Below are positions 36,150 through 49,200 of a stretch of 64,000 nucleotides of DNA, in pieces (within the stretch, counting starts at the first letter, position 1; the number at the start of each line of letters is the position of its first letter). The position numbers and the translations under genes were made by a program. A model generated the notes under the pieces. The model was given only the letters and a program-made list of their open reading frames with translations, was not told the origin of the DNA and made no database searches. Location of the stretch: assembly GCA_916613615.1 (NCBI GenBank), contig OU744737.1, positions 6,406,001-6,470,000 on the forward strand, in the 5' to 3' direction. This DNA is from Steromphala cineraria (lineage: Eukaryota; Mollusca; Gastropoda; Trochida; Trochidae).

Positions 36150-36772
36150 CAGCTGCGTATCTTAAGTTTGTTCACTTATCTGCGTTTTTAGTTCAAATAT
36201 CATGTAATTTCGGAATGTCTTTGAGGCATCCTATCATTGCGAAAACGAAACGGATAACATTGAAATTTGAGTACATGAGTTAACATTCAGTTTACGTTAA
36301 CATATTCGTATGTCATACCTTAAAGATAAACGTAACTGATTTGGCAGAACATTGAAATGACCAGGGGTCAAAATTTCGAAAACACTATTTGTATGTTTCT
36401 CTACAAAATCCTAAATTAGTGATCAATAGTTTTAGTACTAAGTCATATTTCTTTCTTTGCATTAATGCAATGTATTTGTATTGATTTCATTTTCAAAAAG
36501 TTTAAATGGATTATTTAAATAGAAATTTATGAAAATCTGAATTTATAAATATGACCCCTTCTGTCTTTTTAATCATGCCAAATATCTAAATTCAGTACCA
36601 TTGACAAGAACATTCCGAAATATGATTTGGAAATGATATTTTACTAATGGATAATTGGTTGTCGTTTGTAGATGCTCTTGGAGTTATTTTAGGGACGTCA
36701 AAATGAACCCAATTTACATGATATTTGAACTAAGATACACAAGCAAGTGCACAAACTTAAGTTTCGCAGCTG
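36150..36772. mobile_element. MITE with CAGCTGCG ends and TA target duplication
   Basis: A 623-base element. It starts CAGCTGCG and ends CGCAGCTG; CTTAAGTTTGT inside the left end pairs with ACAAACTTAAG inside the right. It is flanked by TA on both sides, as expected for Tc1/mariner-mobilised elements. There is no coding frame. Related partial copies lie at 34110-34900 and 23400-23990. Confidence 0.8.
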
Positions 36773-37084
36773 TATAAATGGATTTTAATTTTTTTCGCAG
36801 GACTATCTCTTAACTCCATAGGAACCACTCAACTCTCCTTACACTAAAACTCAATAGTTGTAAAGCTGAATAACACCAAGACTTTAATCTTAACCTTTAT
36901 CTAGCAGAATATCCCGAAACACCAGCTTAATTATATCCGCGAGACACCTACAATACCCTACAATATATACCCTTCAAGAACACTTTTTAATGAATATCAT
37001 TAAAATGATAACAAAATGAGTAAATATTATAATAATTATCAACACAATTATATTATCATTGTTATATTTAGGACCACAGTTTCT

Positions 37085-37130
37085 GCAATAGGATTCGAAC
37101 CAAAAGCCTTCAAATCAAGCGATTCGGCCC
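37085..37130 (-). repeat. B-box-bearing tRNA-like relic
   Basis: AGGATTCGAACCAAAAGCCT carries the reverse complement of a pol III B box. No A box or cloverleaf can be built, so it is most likely a SINE remnant. Confidence 0.35.
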
Positions 37131-37227
37131 TAAAAGGACAATATTCGTAACATTGCAAAAACTATAATCTCAAATATAACAAAATATTATTTCTGTTTTC
37201 TATCTGAATGACGTTTGTTTAACACAG

Positions 37228-37240
37228 ATATATACTAGAA
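37228..37240 (+). other. 5' untranslated bases of the SLC6 coding exon
   Basis: TTTGTTTAACACAG ends at 37227 and looks like a splice acceptor. The 13 bases that follow precede the ATG at 37241 with GAA before the start. An upstream non-coding exon is therefore expected; 29265-29344 is one candidate. Confidence 0.5.
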
Positions 37241-40200
37241 ATGACCAAAACCGATGTACCGGAAGTGGCTCAAACGCTGACTGAACAATCAACTGACGAC
37301 CTTGACCTTGACGCAAGCAGTGAGAAGGAGCGAGGTCAATGGGGGTCACAGCTGGAATACATCTTGTCAGTCATTGGCTTCAGTGTTGGTCTTGGCAACG
37401 TTTGGAGATTTCCCTACATCTGTGCCCGCAATGGTGGCGGTATGTGCATGTGATACAACTTGAACAGTCAACACTGACCATGTATTACTCTTTGGGAACT
37501 TAATTCTGTTTAAAAAAAATGTAGCAAAATTGTTATTCAATGCTGTACTATATTTATACAATGCTACAATATGTTGAAAATGTTTAAAATAAAACTTTAA
37601 AACATTACAAATTTCCGTTTATTTCGTTACAAAATTTGTAACATGTTGCAAAAGCTTAAAATGTTTAAAAAAATTGCAAACATTATTATAGTGTTACGCA
37701 TTTATACAAAATTTTGTCAAATGATACAAAGTTTTACCAAATGATACAAAATGTTACCAAATACTTCAAAATGTTACCAAATGTTTCAGAATGTTACAAA
37801 ATACTTCAAAATGCTACCAAATAATACAACTGATACACCATGTTACATATTGTATCATGTGCCTTCCTGATGCCTTTCTTCCGGTGTCAAATTGTTACCA
37901 AATGTTTGAAGATATTACCAAATATTTTAAAATGTAACCAAATGTTTTAAAATGTAACCAAATGTTTGAACATGTTACCAAATGATACACAATGTACCAG
38001 GTGCCTTCCTGATCCCTTTCTTCCTGTGTCAAAATGTTACCAAATGTTTGAAAATGTTTGAACATGTTACCAAATGTTACACAATGTACCAGGTGCCTTC
38101 CTGATTCCTTTCTTCCTGTGTCTGGTCTTGTGTGGACTCCCTCTCTTCTTGCTGGAGGTAACCCTTGGTCAGTTCTCGGGGAGAGGTCCCGTCCATGTCT
38201 GGTCAATCTGTCCGCTACTCAAAGGTAAATTCAACAATTCGTCAACCCACATTCTACTCTTTTCAAGAATCTAAGGGAATCAAACGTATCTACCCCTAAT
38301 TCATGATGCACTATAATCGAAGGCAAGATCAGGGATGTAAACCTAATGCCTATAAGTCAAAACTTTTTATTAATTCTTAATTCAAAGATTCCGTTACTAG
38401 TTTTCTTTTTCAACGAACTATAGCTATACCTATATTGTATTTGGGACCAAACTGTCTTGGCACTTTTGAGGTAACAGCATCGACCATATCAACCACCTCG
38501 TCTATCAAACATTATTATATAACTTCTTTGAGAGGCATTTTAGAAATTAGAATGACAACAATGCTGAGGAATATATGGATGACAACTTCTTTGTTCATTG
38601 TATGCGACGTTTCGATACATATTTTAAATATGTTTAATAGAAGAGAGCTGTTATTGATCTGATTGGGTAAGATATTTTATATTCAAAAACATGTATTTAT
38701 TAACAGTAAAAGGTGTTCTTTTAGTGTCTCATAAGCCATTTGTGGCTCGACGCATTGTTTTATAATGTGTAACATGTTTTGTATATAAATGTAATGATGA
38801 ATAAAAACTATACTACTACATATTTTTGTGTCGTTCCCAAGCAGAGGAAGAGCAATGGTGTAGGGGCATATTTATAAGTAAATAGTACAATACACAGTAA
38901 CAACAACTTAATGAAAAGAGTAAATGTAATAAAACAGAGATAAGTGGTAAGAAGCCAGTAATGTACAATGCAGGAAATGTTTACATTTAATAAACAGACG
39001 CCAGTGATGTACATGAGTGATTACAGTCATTAATTAAGGAGAAGATCATAGGCTGACTCTTTTGATCTTCAAAGCCATATCCGACCACATCAAAGACAAC
39101 CCTAATCATCAAATACAATGGTCAGAAATCAAATGCCTTGTCACCAATCAACCGGATTATCGTCTTCGGAAATTTAGAGAAGCTTTGAAGATACAATGAA
39201 CAAAGAAGTTGTCCTCCAGATATTGCTCAGCATTATCATTATTATATGTTTTACGATTGGCATATGAGTAAGTTGATGACTATAACAATAATAAATAGTT
39301 GAAACACATCGTCCCGATAAATATTCGGAAAATAGATAAATGATTTAGGCTTGTTCTTAATTGTTCATACGGTGGCAGTATTGACAGTATTAGTAACGTA
39401 TTTTCAATGTGAGCCCCCTTTGTCAAGCAACTATTGTTGTTTCGCTACTTCTTCTATTACGTTGTCTGTGACGTAAAATCAGTACTGTAGGAAGCTGTCC
39501 CAAGGAAAGCAGGCCGTTTTCAGGCTATGTCTAAGAGAATAAGATGGGGAAAAATACATGGTAAAGAAACTATCACCCGGAAGTGTATCATGAATTTATG
39601 TATAGCCTAACTTTGGTAATACTCAATTTCAAACTCGTGTCGCTAAACTCATATGACACACAGGGTATTTTTTTTATCGTTAAAATTTATAACTTAGTTC
39701 CGGTTGTTGTTGAAGTAACCCTATTTCCGCCGTCATTATCAACCATGTCTTAAACTATTTTGAACTCAAAGGGACCAAAGAATTTAGTTCGCTATATCCA
39801 GTGGCTGCCATGGGGCATTATTATATGTTTTACAATTGGCATAACAGGACGTTTGGGCATTTGACGGGACTTAGAAATATGTTCACAAAAACCGATTGTT
39901 TGCTATATCCAAATTCGCTATATCCGGGTTTTACTGGATATGGTATCGTTTCTTTTGTCCTTGAGTGTATGCGTGTTGAGACTTTCACCATGTAAACTCT
40001 GCTCCCTAGGGTTGGGTGTGGGGATGGTGATCACCACGACTGCAGTACCCCTCTACTACTCCATGTACTCGGCCTGGGCCATCTACTACATCGTGCAGTC
40101 GTGCACACACGTGCTTCCCTGGACCTCGTGCACAAACTCTTGGAACACACGTGCATGTGTCAGTGGAGTCGCCAGGCTGCATCAGAACTATAGTATGAAT

Positions 40201-43200
40201 CAGCATCAGCATTATCATCATGAGTCTTATTTTTGGGCAATATGTGAATATTTTCCGAAGTGTATGATCTTTTTTTGTTTCTTTGTTTTCTCTAAAATCC
40301 TCTTCTCCTCCTCCTCAATGTATCATCTATGAAAACAGAATTTTACAACTTAACCCTCTACGTCTCAAAAATAGACATTCGTTTTTATCTTTAAGCATCA
40401 CTCATAATGTCACGTCTTCAAGCCGCCGTTGCCAGTGACCAAGTCAGTCTCACTATGAGGCCGAGTCTTCTGATGCTTCAACCTATGCGTTTCAAAAAAA
40501 GTAAACAATTCATTCTAATCATTAAAGCCCCAATATCATACTTGCATGCGGTTCTTGGTGAAATTAAGCTATTGAGAAAAGAATACATCACTCGGTAGAA
40601 AAATCTTTCGTCGAAAGCTTGATATCATATTTACATGTTTTACTATAATAAAATATTTAATTCGACGTCAAAAGTACAGTACTTTCAGCAAAAGTGCCAT
40701 TGCTTTAACGAACCCGCGTTCGGTGACATCATCATTATGTGTGTAGGTTTTACAAGTCTCAGTTACCGCAATTGCGTCCGATGGGTATCAACTTTGGCGG
40801 CAACTTATGCCTGACTCGGAGAAAACGAGAAAATGTAGTAGTGCGCGACAAAGACGGTTTCCAAGCATATATTTAGGAACCGGAAATTGTGAGATGGCCA
40901 CACTTGATTCGTCTTCATGACGACGGGGCTTACGTTTCGGTCATTTTGGTAAAGTGTCTCCTGTTTAATGAATGGTTGGTCGACGTTTTAAAATTTTGCA
41001 ATTAATGGCATGTCCCCCTCACAGCAGTCGTAGCAGTGACTATGCCCCTTCTTTTGTCGACTCAGCATAATCGGACATATCAAGCATATGTAATTCTCTT
41101 CGCTGCTTTTCGTTTCCTACCTTTCTCATCTACCTTATTGCATCGTCACACGCTATTTCCCTCTGTACCAGCAGCTTCCCCATCCACTTTGCAAAATATT
41201 AATTTAATCCCATCTATAAGCCAATAGCTTCAGCCTTCTTCAGTTTCTCCAATTTTTTTTTCAACTCAAAGTTCCTCAATGTCACTTTTTATTCTCAAAG
41301 TCAAAAGTCAAAGAGGGTTTATTATATTTCAGGCCTCTGGCCCATTCACAGTTTAAAGTATATTCATGTAAGTTTATGCAATGTAGAATTTAGATACCGT
41401 ATTTCCTCAAATAGACGCCGGGCCTCGAATACACGCCGGGTCTCGAATAGAGGCCGGGGGTATGGCTGTTTGAAGTAAATATATGCCGGGTCTCGAATAG
41501 ACGCCGGGCCTCAAATACATGCCGGATCAAAAGTTGACAAATTGATGCTCCCGTAGTTAAATGCGAATAAAATATTATCCCTCTACATTTGCTGTGGACG
41601 AAATTTCATACAAAAAATAAATAGACGCCGGCCTCGAATAGATGCCGGGTCTCGAATACACGCCGTGGGTAAAGGGGGTCTGGAAATATAGACGCCGGGG
41701 CGTCTATTCGAGGTATGTATCATGAGTACAACGACACTCAGATTCACAATTTGATTCTCTCATCCAGCAACGGTTGACTGGTCACATCATGTGGAAGACA
41801 ACACCTCTTCCTCCACCATTCTACATAATCTAACAGTCTCCAGTACAGACAGCACAAGCTTCAACAAGACCAGGACTTCAGCTGAAGAATTCTGGCAGTA
41901 AGCAATTTTATTCATTCTGTACCTAGGCTCAGTTAAATAAGATTTGGTCACAAGGTTTGGATTTGCTTGACAGTTTCAGGGACATGCTCAAATCAATAAG
42001 ATATCACAGAGGGGAAAGCGACAATTCCCAATAGATATTAGTTTGTGATTAAATAGAGGATATTATATGAGTGTCCATAACATACTATGTTTACAACAAG
42101 AGTGCCTAAATATTAGTATTTCCAAAGCGAGAGCGAGGGATATAGTGATATTTAGGCACGAGTGTCGTAAACATAGTATGTCATTACACAAATATAATAT
42201 TCTGTTTATTACCGTAGTCGCAAAATGAAAGAAAATACTTAAAACCTACTTCTCAGCATAGGGGGACCAGCCGCCGACGACCCGTATAAATTGTGACGTC
42301 ATAGGTGAACCGTGACGTTAAAGTACTGTTTTTAATGTGACGTCACAATGAAAAAGTGATATGTGGTCTAGGCCATTGTATAAGTGCAATACTTGTAATA
42401 GGTGATAATAATAATAATATATGGCGCACATATCCACACCGAATGTATGCTCAAGGCGCACCCTGAATTATTACCCTGGTCTAACCCAATCTGCCGATTA
42501 AGCACTTGAAGGTCAACTCCAACACAACACAACAGGTACCCAATCATTACTGCTCGGTGAACAGAGGCACATTTGAATAAGGTCTCTTGCCCAAGTTATT
42601 CAACTCGTGTCTCAGTGTGGGGCAGGGCACCCTTCAAACTCTCAGTTCATTCAGCAATGAATCGGGTAACCCACCCATCCGGCGAGCCACGCCAGATGTT
42701 GCTGAACTACACTGATAGCGGTCAATTAAGCTTCGCACAGGACTACGTGCCACCACTGTGTAGTAATTGCCGTTAATATCCGTAGTCGTTTGTTAAAATC
42801 CAGTTATCATGTGAAACTGTTGGCCTGTTATTAGGCTGATAAGATGTATGTCTCCAGGTTCCAGGTACTTGGTATCAGCAGCGGTCTAGAGGAAGTGGGA
42901 TCTATCAAGTGGGAGTTGGTCTGTTATCTCTTCCTCACCAATCTCCTCATCTTCCTCTGCGTCGTTAAAGGCGTTAAATCGGCAGGAAAGGTAACACACG
43001 AGTCAGATGTAGGCATGATACAATTAATAAAGGTAGGCATGATACAATTCAATAAATGTAGACATGATACAATTCAATAAAGGTAGGCATGATACAATTC
43101 AATAAAAGTAGACATGATGCAATTCAATAAAGGTAGGCATGATACAATTCAATAAAGGTAGGCATGATACAATTCAATAAAGGTAAGCATGGCACAAATA

Positions 43201-46200
43201 ATTAAAGGTAGGCATGATACAATTCAATAAATGTATGCATTAAACAATTCAATAAAGGTAGGCATGATACAATTCAATAAAGGTAGGCATGAGACAATTC
43301 AATAAAGGTAGGCTACAATACCAAGGTCGTCTTCTACGGTATGTCCTATATCGCCTTTAAAACATTTGCCATTATTAGCAGTGTGCGGATGTGAGATGTG
43401 ACCAATCAGCGCCTTGAGAGTTTTTAGTATCCAATCAGTAGCGATTTATGACATATCCTAAGAAGTCAGAAGTTGTCCCATCTTCACAAAGTCACGTCGA
43501 AAGGACAAGATTCCTATCTCCAAACGAACAGTTTAACTCGATACGTTTCGACCTTGCCGTTGGAAGCTTGTAGAACCCGTGTGTAAAAAAACTCTGGTTA
43601 AGAAGAATGTTGCTGTTTAAATTTTGGAGATTTCCTAATGTTCATGCACTGTATTTGAATGTTTCGAGCCAGGCGGTGTATGTGACAGCAACTGTACCCT
43701 ACCTGATACTGACCGTGCTCCTTATCCGGGGCCTAACCCTCCCAGGGGGACCAGCAGGTGCGCGTTACCTCCTCACCCCAGACTTCAGCAGGCTCCGGGA
43801 CGGAAAGGTAAACGAGGCAAATGCTGAGATAACTATCAGGCAAATTACGTGTTGATTTACCATTAGGTATTTAAAGAGCATTCAAAAGTAGTATACAAAA
43901 GAACATCGATATTTTATATATACTCGTATGTTTCCATCGATAAAGGAGAAAGAACATCAATATTTTCTTGGTAACATCTTCCTTATAGTCCAGGTGTTTT
44001 AATCTCTGATTACAGGTGTGGGTTGAGGCTAGTGTCCAGGTGTTCTACTCCCTGGGCCCGGTGTGGGGTATCCTAATCAACATGGCCAGCTACAACAAGT
44101 TCCACACAAATCTTCTCAGGTGAGTGTACCAGATTCAAATGAAACTTAACGTTATATTGTGCCATCGTTTGAAGACAATACCCTCAAATTCAAAAAGCAT
44201 TACAAATCGTTTCGATTGACCTCCTTATAACGAAGATATTACTCTTCAGAGGAATTTGCTTTGGTGTGTTGTAAGACTCCATCAGTTTAGTACTTTGTGC
44301 TAAAATAGCAGACCTATAACTTTAATGGTAAATAAGTAATCGCCAGTTCTTCATGGGTGGGGTCAATTGTCCTATTTCCGATCATGCAATAATTGAAGTG
44401 AAAATTGTAAAAATTAACCAAACTGACTTTATTTTCTTTGATAAAGAATGCACATTCATAAAAAGGGAAATACGTTACGTTACAAAGCCCTAAACTGATA
44501 GAGTGTTACAACACAACAAAGCAAATTCCTCTGAACACTTAACTTTTTATGCTATTTAAATTCAAAGAGGTGTAACATTTCTTTTGGCGTTCAGTTTATT
44601 TGTGTTCTTGTTGGAGGAAATTCCTTTCTTCTTTAAACCTCCTTTCCGGGCTAAACGCATCATGAGAGTATAGAATATCCTGGAGACATCTCATACAATT
44701 TTCCTTAATTGGTGTTGGAGTTATTCCCGAAACAAAGAAATGTACTTGTAAAATTTGGAAATAGAAAATGGGATTCGAAACCGGAACCTTTATGTGTTTG
44801 GGAGCCTGAGGGCCTGTAACGCCTGAGCTACTGAGGATCAATGTCAGCTGATGTTCATCTTGTGTTCTGTCTGTTATTGTTATCTGCAATCATGTCAGCT
44901 GATGTTCATTTTGTGTTCTGTCTGTTATAGTTATCTGCAATCATGTCAGCTGATGTTCATTTTGTGTTCTTTCTGTTATTGTTATCTGCAAGGGAAGATG
45001 AGTGTTTATAACAAGGGTCTTGGAAGCGGTTATCTGCAAGGGAAGATGAGTGTTTGTAATAAGGGTCTTGGAAGGGGGTTAGCTGCAAGGGAAGATGAAT
45101 GTTTATAATAAGGGTCTTGGAAGGGGGTTAGCTGCAAGGGAAGATGAATGTTTATAATAAGGGTCTTGGAAGGGGGTTATCTGCAAGGGAAGATGAGTGT
45201 TTATAATAAGGGTCTTGGAAGGGGGCTATCTGCAAGGGAAGATGAATGTTTATAATAAGGGTCTTGGAAGGGGGTTACCTGCAAGGGAAGATGAATGTTT
45301 ATAATAAGGGTCTTGGAAGGGGGTTAGCTGCAAGGGAAGATGAATGTTTATAATAAGGGTCTTGGAAGGGGTTAGCTGCAAGGGAAGATGAATGTTTATA
45401 ATAAGGGTCTTGGAAGGGGGTTATCTGCAAGGGAAGATGAGTGTTTATAATAAGGGTCTTGGAAGGGGGTTATCTGCAAGGGAAGATGAGTGTTTATAAT
45501 AAGGGTCTTGGAAGGGGGTTAGCTGCAAGGGAAGATGAATGTTTATAATAAGGGTCTTGGTAGGAGGTTGATCATGTTATAGCAAGGAAGGGAAAGGGAA
45601 ATAATTGTGAGTATGGTTCGTGAAATGAAATAATTATAATTATTGTCTTGGAAGGCGGTTGATCATGGTTATAGCAAGGAAGGGAAAGGAAAATAATTGT
45701 AGGTATAGTTCGTGAAATGAAATGATTATAATTATTGTTTTGGAAGAGGGTTGATCATAGTTATAGCAAGGAAGGGAAAGGGAAATAATTGTGAGGATGG
45801 TTCGTGAAATGAAATAATTATAATTATTGTTTTGGAAGGGGGATGATTATGGTTATTGCAAAGAAAGAAAGGGAAATAATTGTGAGTATGGTTCGTGACA
45901 TGAAATAATTATAATTATTGTTTTGGAAGGGGGATGATTATGGTTATTGCAAGGAAAGAAAGGGAAATAATTGTGAGTATGGTTCGTGAAATGAAATAAC
46001 TATAATTATTGTTTTGGAAGGGGGATGATTATGGTTATGGTAAGGAAAGGAAAGGGAAATAATTGTGAGTATTGTTCGTGAAATGAAATAATTATAATTA
46101 TTGTTTTGGAAGGGGGATGATTATGGTTATTGCAAGGAAAGAAAGGGAAATAATTGTGAGTATGGTTCGTGAAATGAAATAATTATAATTATTGTCTTGG

Positions 46201-49200
46201 AAGGGATGATTATGGTTATGGCAAAGAAGGGAAAGGGAAATAATTGTGAGTATAGTTCGTGAAATGAAATAATTATAATTATTGTTTTGAAAGAGGGTTG
46301 ATCATAGTTATGACAAGGAAGGGAAAGAAAAATAATTGTGAGAATGGTTCGTGAAATGAAATAATAATAATTATTGTTTTGGAAGGGATGATTATGGTTA
46401 TGGCAAGGAAAGGAAAGGGAAATTATTGTGAGTATAGTTCGTGAAATGAAATAATTATAATTATTGTACCCTTGGAAGGGATGATTATGGTTATGGCAAG
46501 GAATGGAAAGGGAAATAATTGTGAGTATGGTTCGTGAAATGAAATAATTATAATTATTGTTTTGGAAGGGGGATGACTATGGCTATTGCAAGGAAAGGAA
46601 AGGGAAATGATTGTGAGTATGGTTTGTGAAATGAAATAACTATAATTACACCCCTTGGGCGGTTATATCCCTTCTTTTTTCAATTGGTTTTAACTCGTAA
46701 CTACTTTCTGTGTTTACCCCTTACACCCCTTGGGAGGTTATTGCCTTTATTTTAGTTGAATGTTATATGCCGTGAGCTCCATCCGCGTAGGTTGGTTATC
46801 TCATAACCACCTTGGTCGGTTATACGATTGTAAACAATTGCAATTGTAAAATTTGGATTTTTAATCAAACAAGAAAGTTAAGATTTATGAACAATGAACG
46901 TGGGATTCGAACCGGGGACCTCTATGTTGTCAAGCAGCGCTCGTATCCGTTGAGCTACCGTGGATCCATGCCAGTTGATGTAAATTTGTGTGTGTCATGT
47001 TTTTTTTTTATTTTCCCCTATAAATATATATTAATATTGCAATAATATAGTTTTTAATGTAAGGAATCAAGTTTTTAGTTCTAAGACCCTTAGCAGGGGG
47101 TAATGTAAGTAGTCTAAAATAGTATTCTTATCAAGACATATCAAACCCGCAAAATGGATCAGTAAAACGTTTTTCAATTATTTGTATGTAAACCAATTTA
47201 GTTGAAACACCGTAATAAAATAGTTTTTATTGTAAGAAATCAAGCGTTTATTTCTAAAACCCTTATATGGGGGTAATTAAAGTATTTTTTTCTTATCAAG
47301 AAATGATAAACCCGCGAATGATATCAGTAAAACGTTATTAAATTAATTGTTTATAAACAAATTAAGTTGAAACTATTGCATCAGTCTTCCGCGGGAGTGT
47401 AAGTCAAATAATGACCCGTTTGCCTCGGGTTATGGAAATAACCTCTGCTCGGGCTACGCCATAACCATAACCCCTCGGTACCGGGTCATTATTTACTACT
47501 TATTGTTTTGGAAGGGGGATGATTATGGTTATGGCAAGGAAAGGAAAGGGAAATTATTGTGAGTATGGTTCGTGAAATGAAATAATTATAATTATTGTTT
47601 TGGAAGGGAAATATCTTCACAACGTCACGGGCGAAACAAAAAAGTTTCTAAACTTTCCCATCTCTCCCTTGACATCATTGGCCGTAATTTCTGTGCTAGC
47701 GTTTCAACCCGCTGCACGGAAGTAGAATAGTTCAATCAGAAAACAGCATGTTGAATGAACCGATTTGAAAAAATACCTTTAAATGCACTTTACAAGGGAG
47801 AGAAACACTTTATTTGAGTGATACATTATTGTTTGTCTTCTCTGCATTCTCGGTGCTCATCAAAGACATAAAAACAACCATGCAGACTGAAGTTTAAAAT
47901 TAAATTTCACTCGGATAGTTTTCAAAAAGATCGTCTGTGAGTATTTTGAATTTGTCCCGAATGTAAACGACAATTTCATTGGCTATTGTTGAAAGAGCTG
48001 ATAAGGGGCGTAACTCGTGATCACGATAGGTGTCGCTGCTCCGGATCACCAGTTTTCTACCTTGTGATGGCAAGGTCGAAACGAGGAGCGATACGTTTTC
48101 ACCTTGTCGTGGGAAGATGGAAGGGGGATGATTATGATTAATTAAGGCAAGGAAATTGTTATGATTATGGTGATGATTAAGTTATGGTTTCTTGGTTATG
48201 CTTTGGGAACGGGGATAATTATGGTAATGGTTTTGGCGCGGGCATTATTTTGGTTATGGTTTGGGAACGGAAATGATTAGGGTTTTGTTTGGGGAGCGGG
48301 GATGATTATGGTAAAAGTTTTTGGAAGGGGATGATTATGGTAAACCAACTAGAGTGTGTATTTCTATCCCCAGGAACACCCTGCTGTGCACGTTTGTAAG
48401 CGAGGGAACGAGTCTGTACGCCGGGCTCGTCGTCTTCTCTGTTCTCGGTTTCCTCTCTCACAACAACAACGTCGCTATCGAGGATGTTGTGACTTCAGGT
48501 GCGAAAATACCTATAACATTATGTTTTATCACCCATAGGATGGAAAATAAGTAGTGACATATTTTCAATATGAGCACATGTGCCAATATCACTTTTGCCT
48601 AGCAACGATTGTTGTAGCGCGACGCCCCGTATGTTTACGTATGTGACGTCATATTACTATTGTTCGTGACGTCACTGTAGCCGATCGTCATAAGGAAAGC
48701 AGGCCGTTCTCTGGATTTTTCTAAGATCTTAAAATGGAGTAGAATCGGTTTTATCATCCAAAACTGTGTTCCACAGGAGATATCGCTTGTGGAAGATCAA
48801 GCGATATCTCCTAGGAGATATCGCTTTGACAGTAGATTTTGAACAATGCCCTGTAATCAGAAAATACATGACATCACAAACGTTTTACATCATCAATAAT
48901 GACGGCACAATGCTATGACGTCATAAACATAACGACGTCACAATGCTATGACGTCATTAACAATGCTATGACATGACTGTGTTGGCAGTTTTAGGGCTAT
49001 GCAGTGTTCAAAGATGTACATTTTTCATGTTTATGTGATGCAAAATGATTTTGGATGATAAATAGAATCTCACCCTCGTGTCTTCTGATATCAAATATAT
49101 CAACACTCGTTGATAAAAGTAAAATATCCTCGGCAAGCCTCGGATATTTGGTACTTTTATCAACTTGTGTTGATATATTTGATATCAAAAGACACTTGGG

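Larger units (their letters stand above)
46651..47500. mobile_element. Insertion splitting the 91-bp array
   Basis: Non-repetitive DNA of about 850 bases interrupts the array, which resumes at 47502 in the same register type. It includes a tRNA-like relic on the - strand (46899-46967) and a terminal hairpin (47406-47494). It was probably inserted as one or more mobile elements; no transposase is seen. Confidence 0.6.

Noticed and set aside
37895..38206. 103-codon frame on the - strand over SLC6 exon 2
   Set aside because: It is an antisense shadow of the exon and of the ACCAAATGTTT repeats beside it.
40006..40221. 71-codon - strand frame opposite SLC6 exon 3
   Set aside because: Antisense shadow of a GC-richer true exon with canonical splice sites on the + strand.
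46899..46967. Functional tRNA gene
   Set aside because: A and B boxes and a D arm are present, but the anticodon and acceptor stems do not pair.
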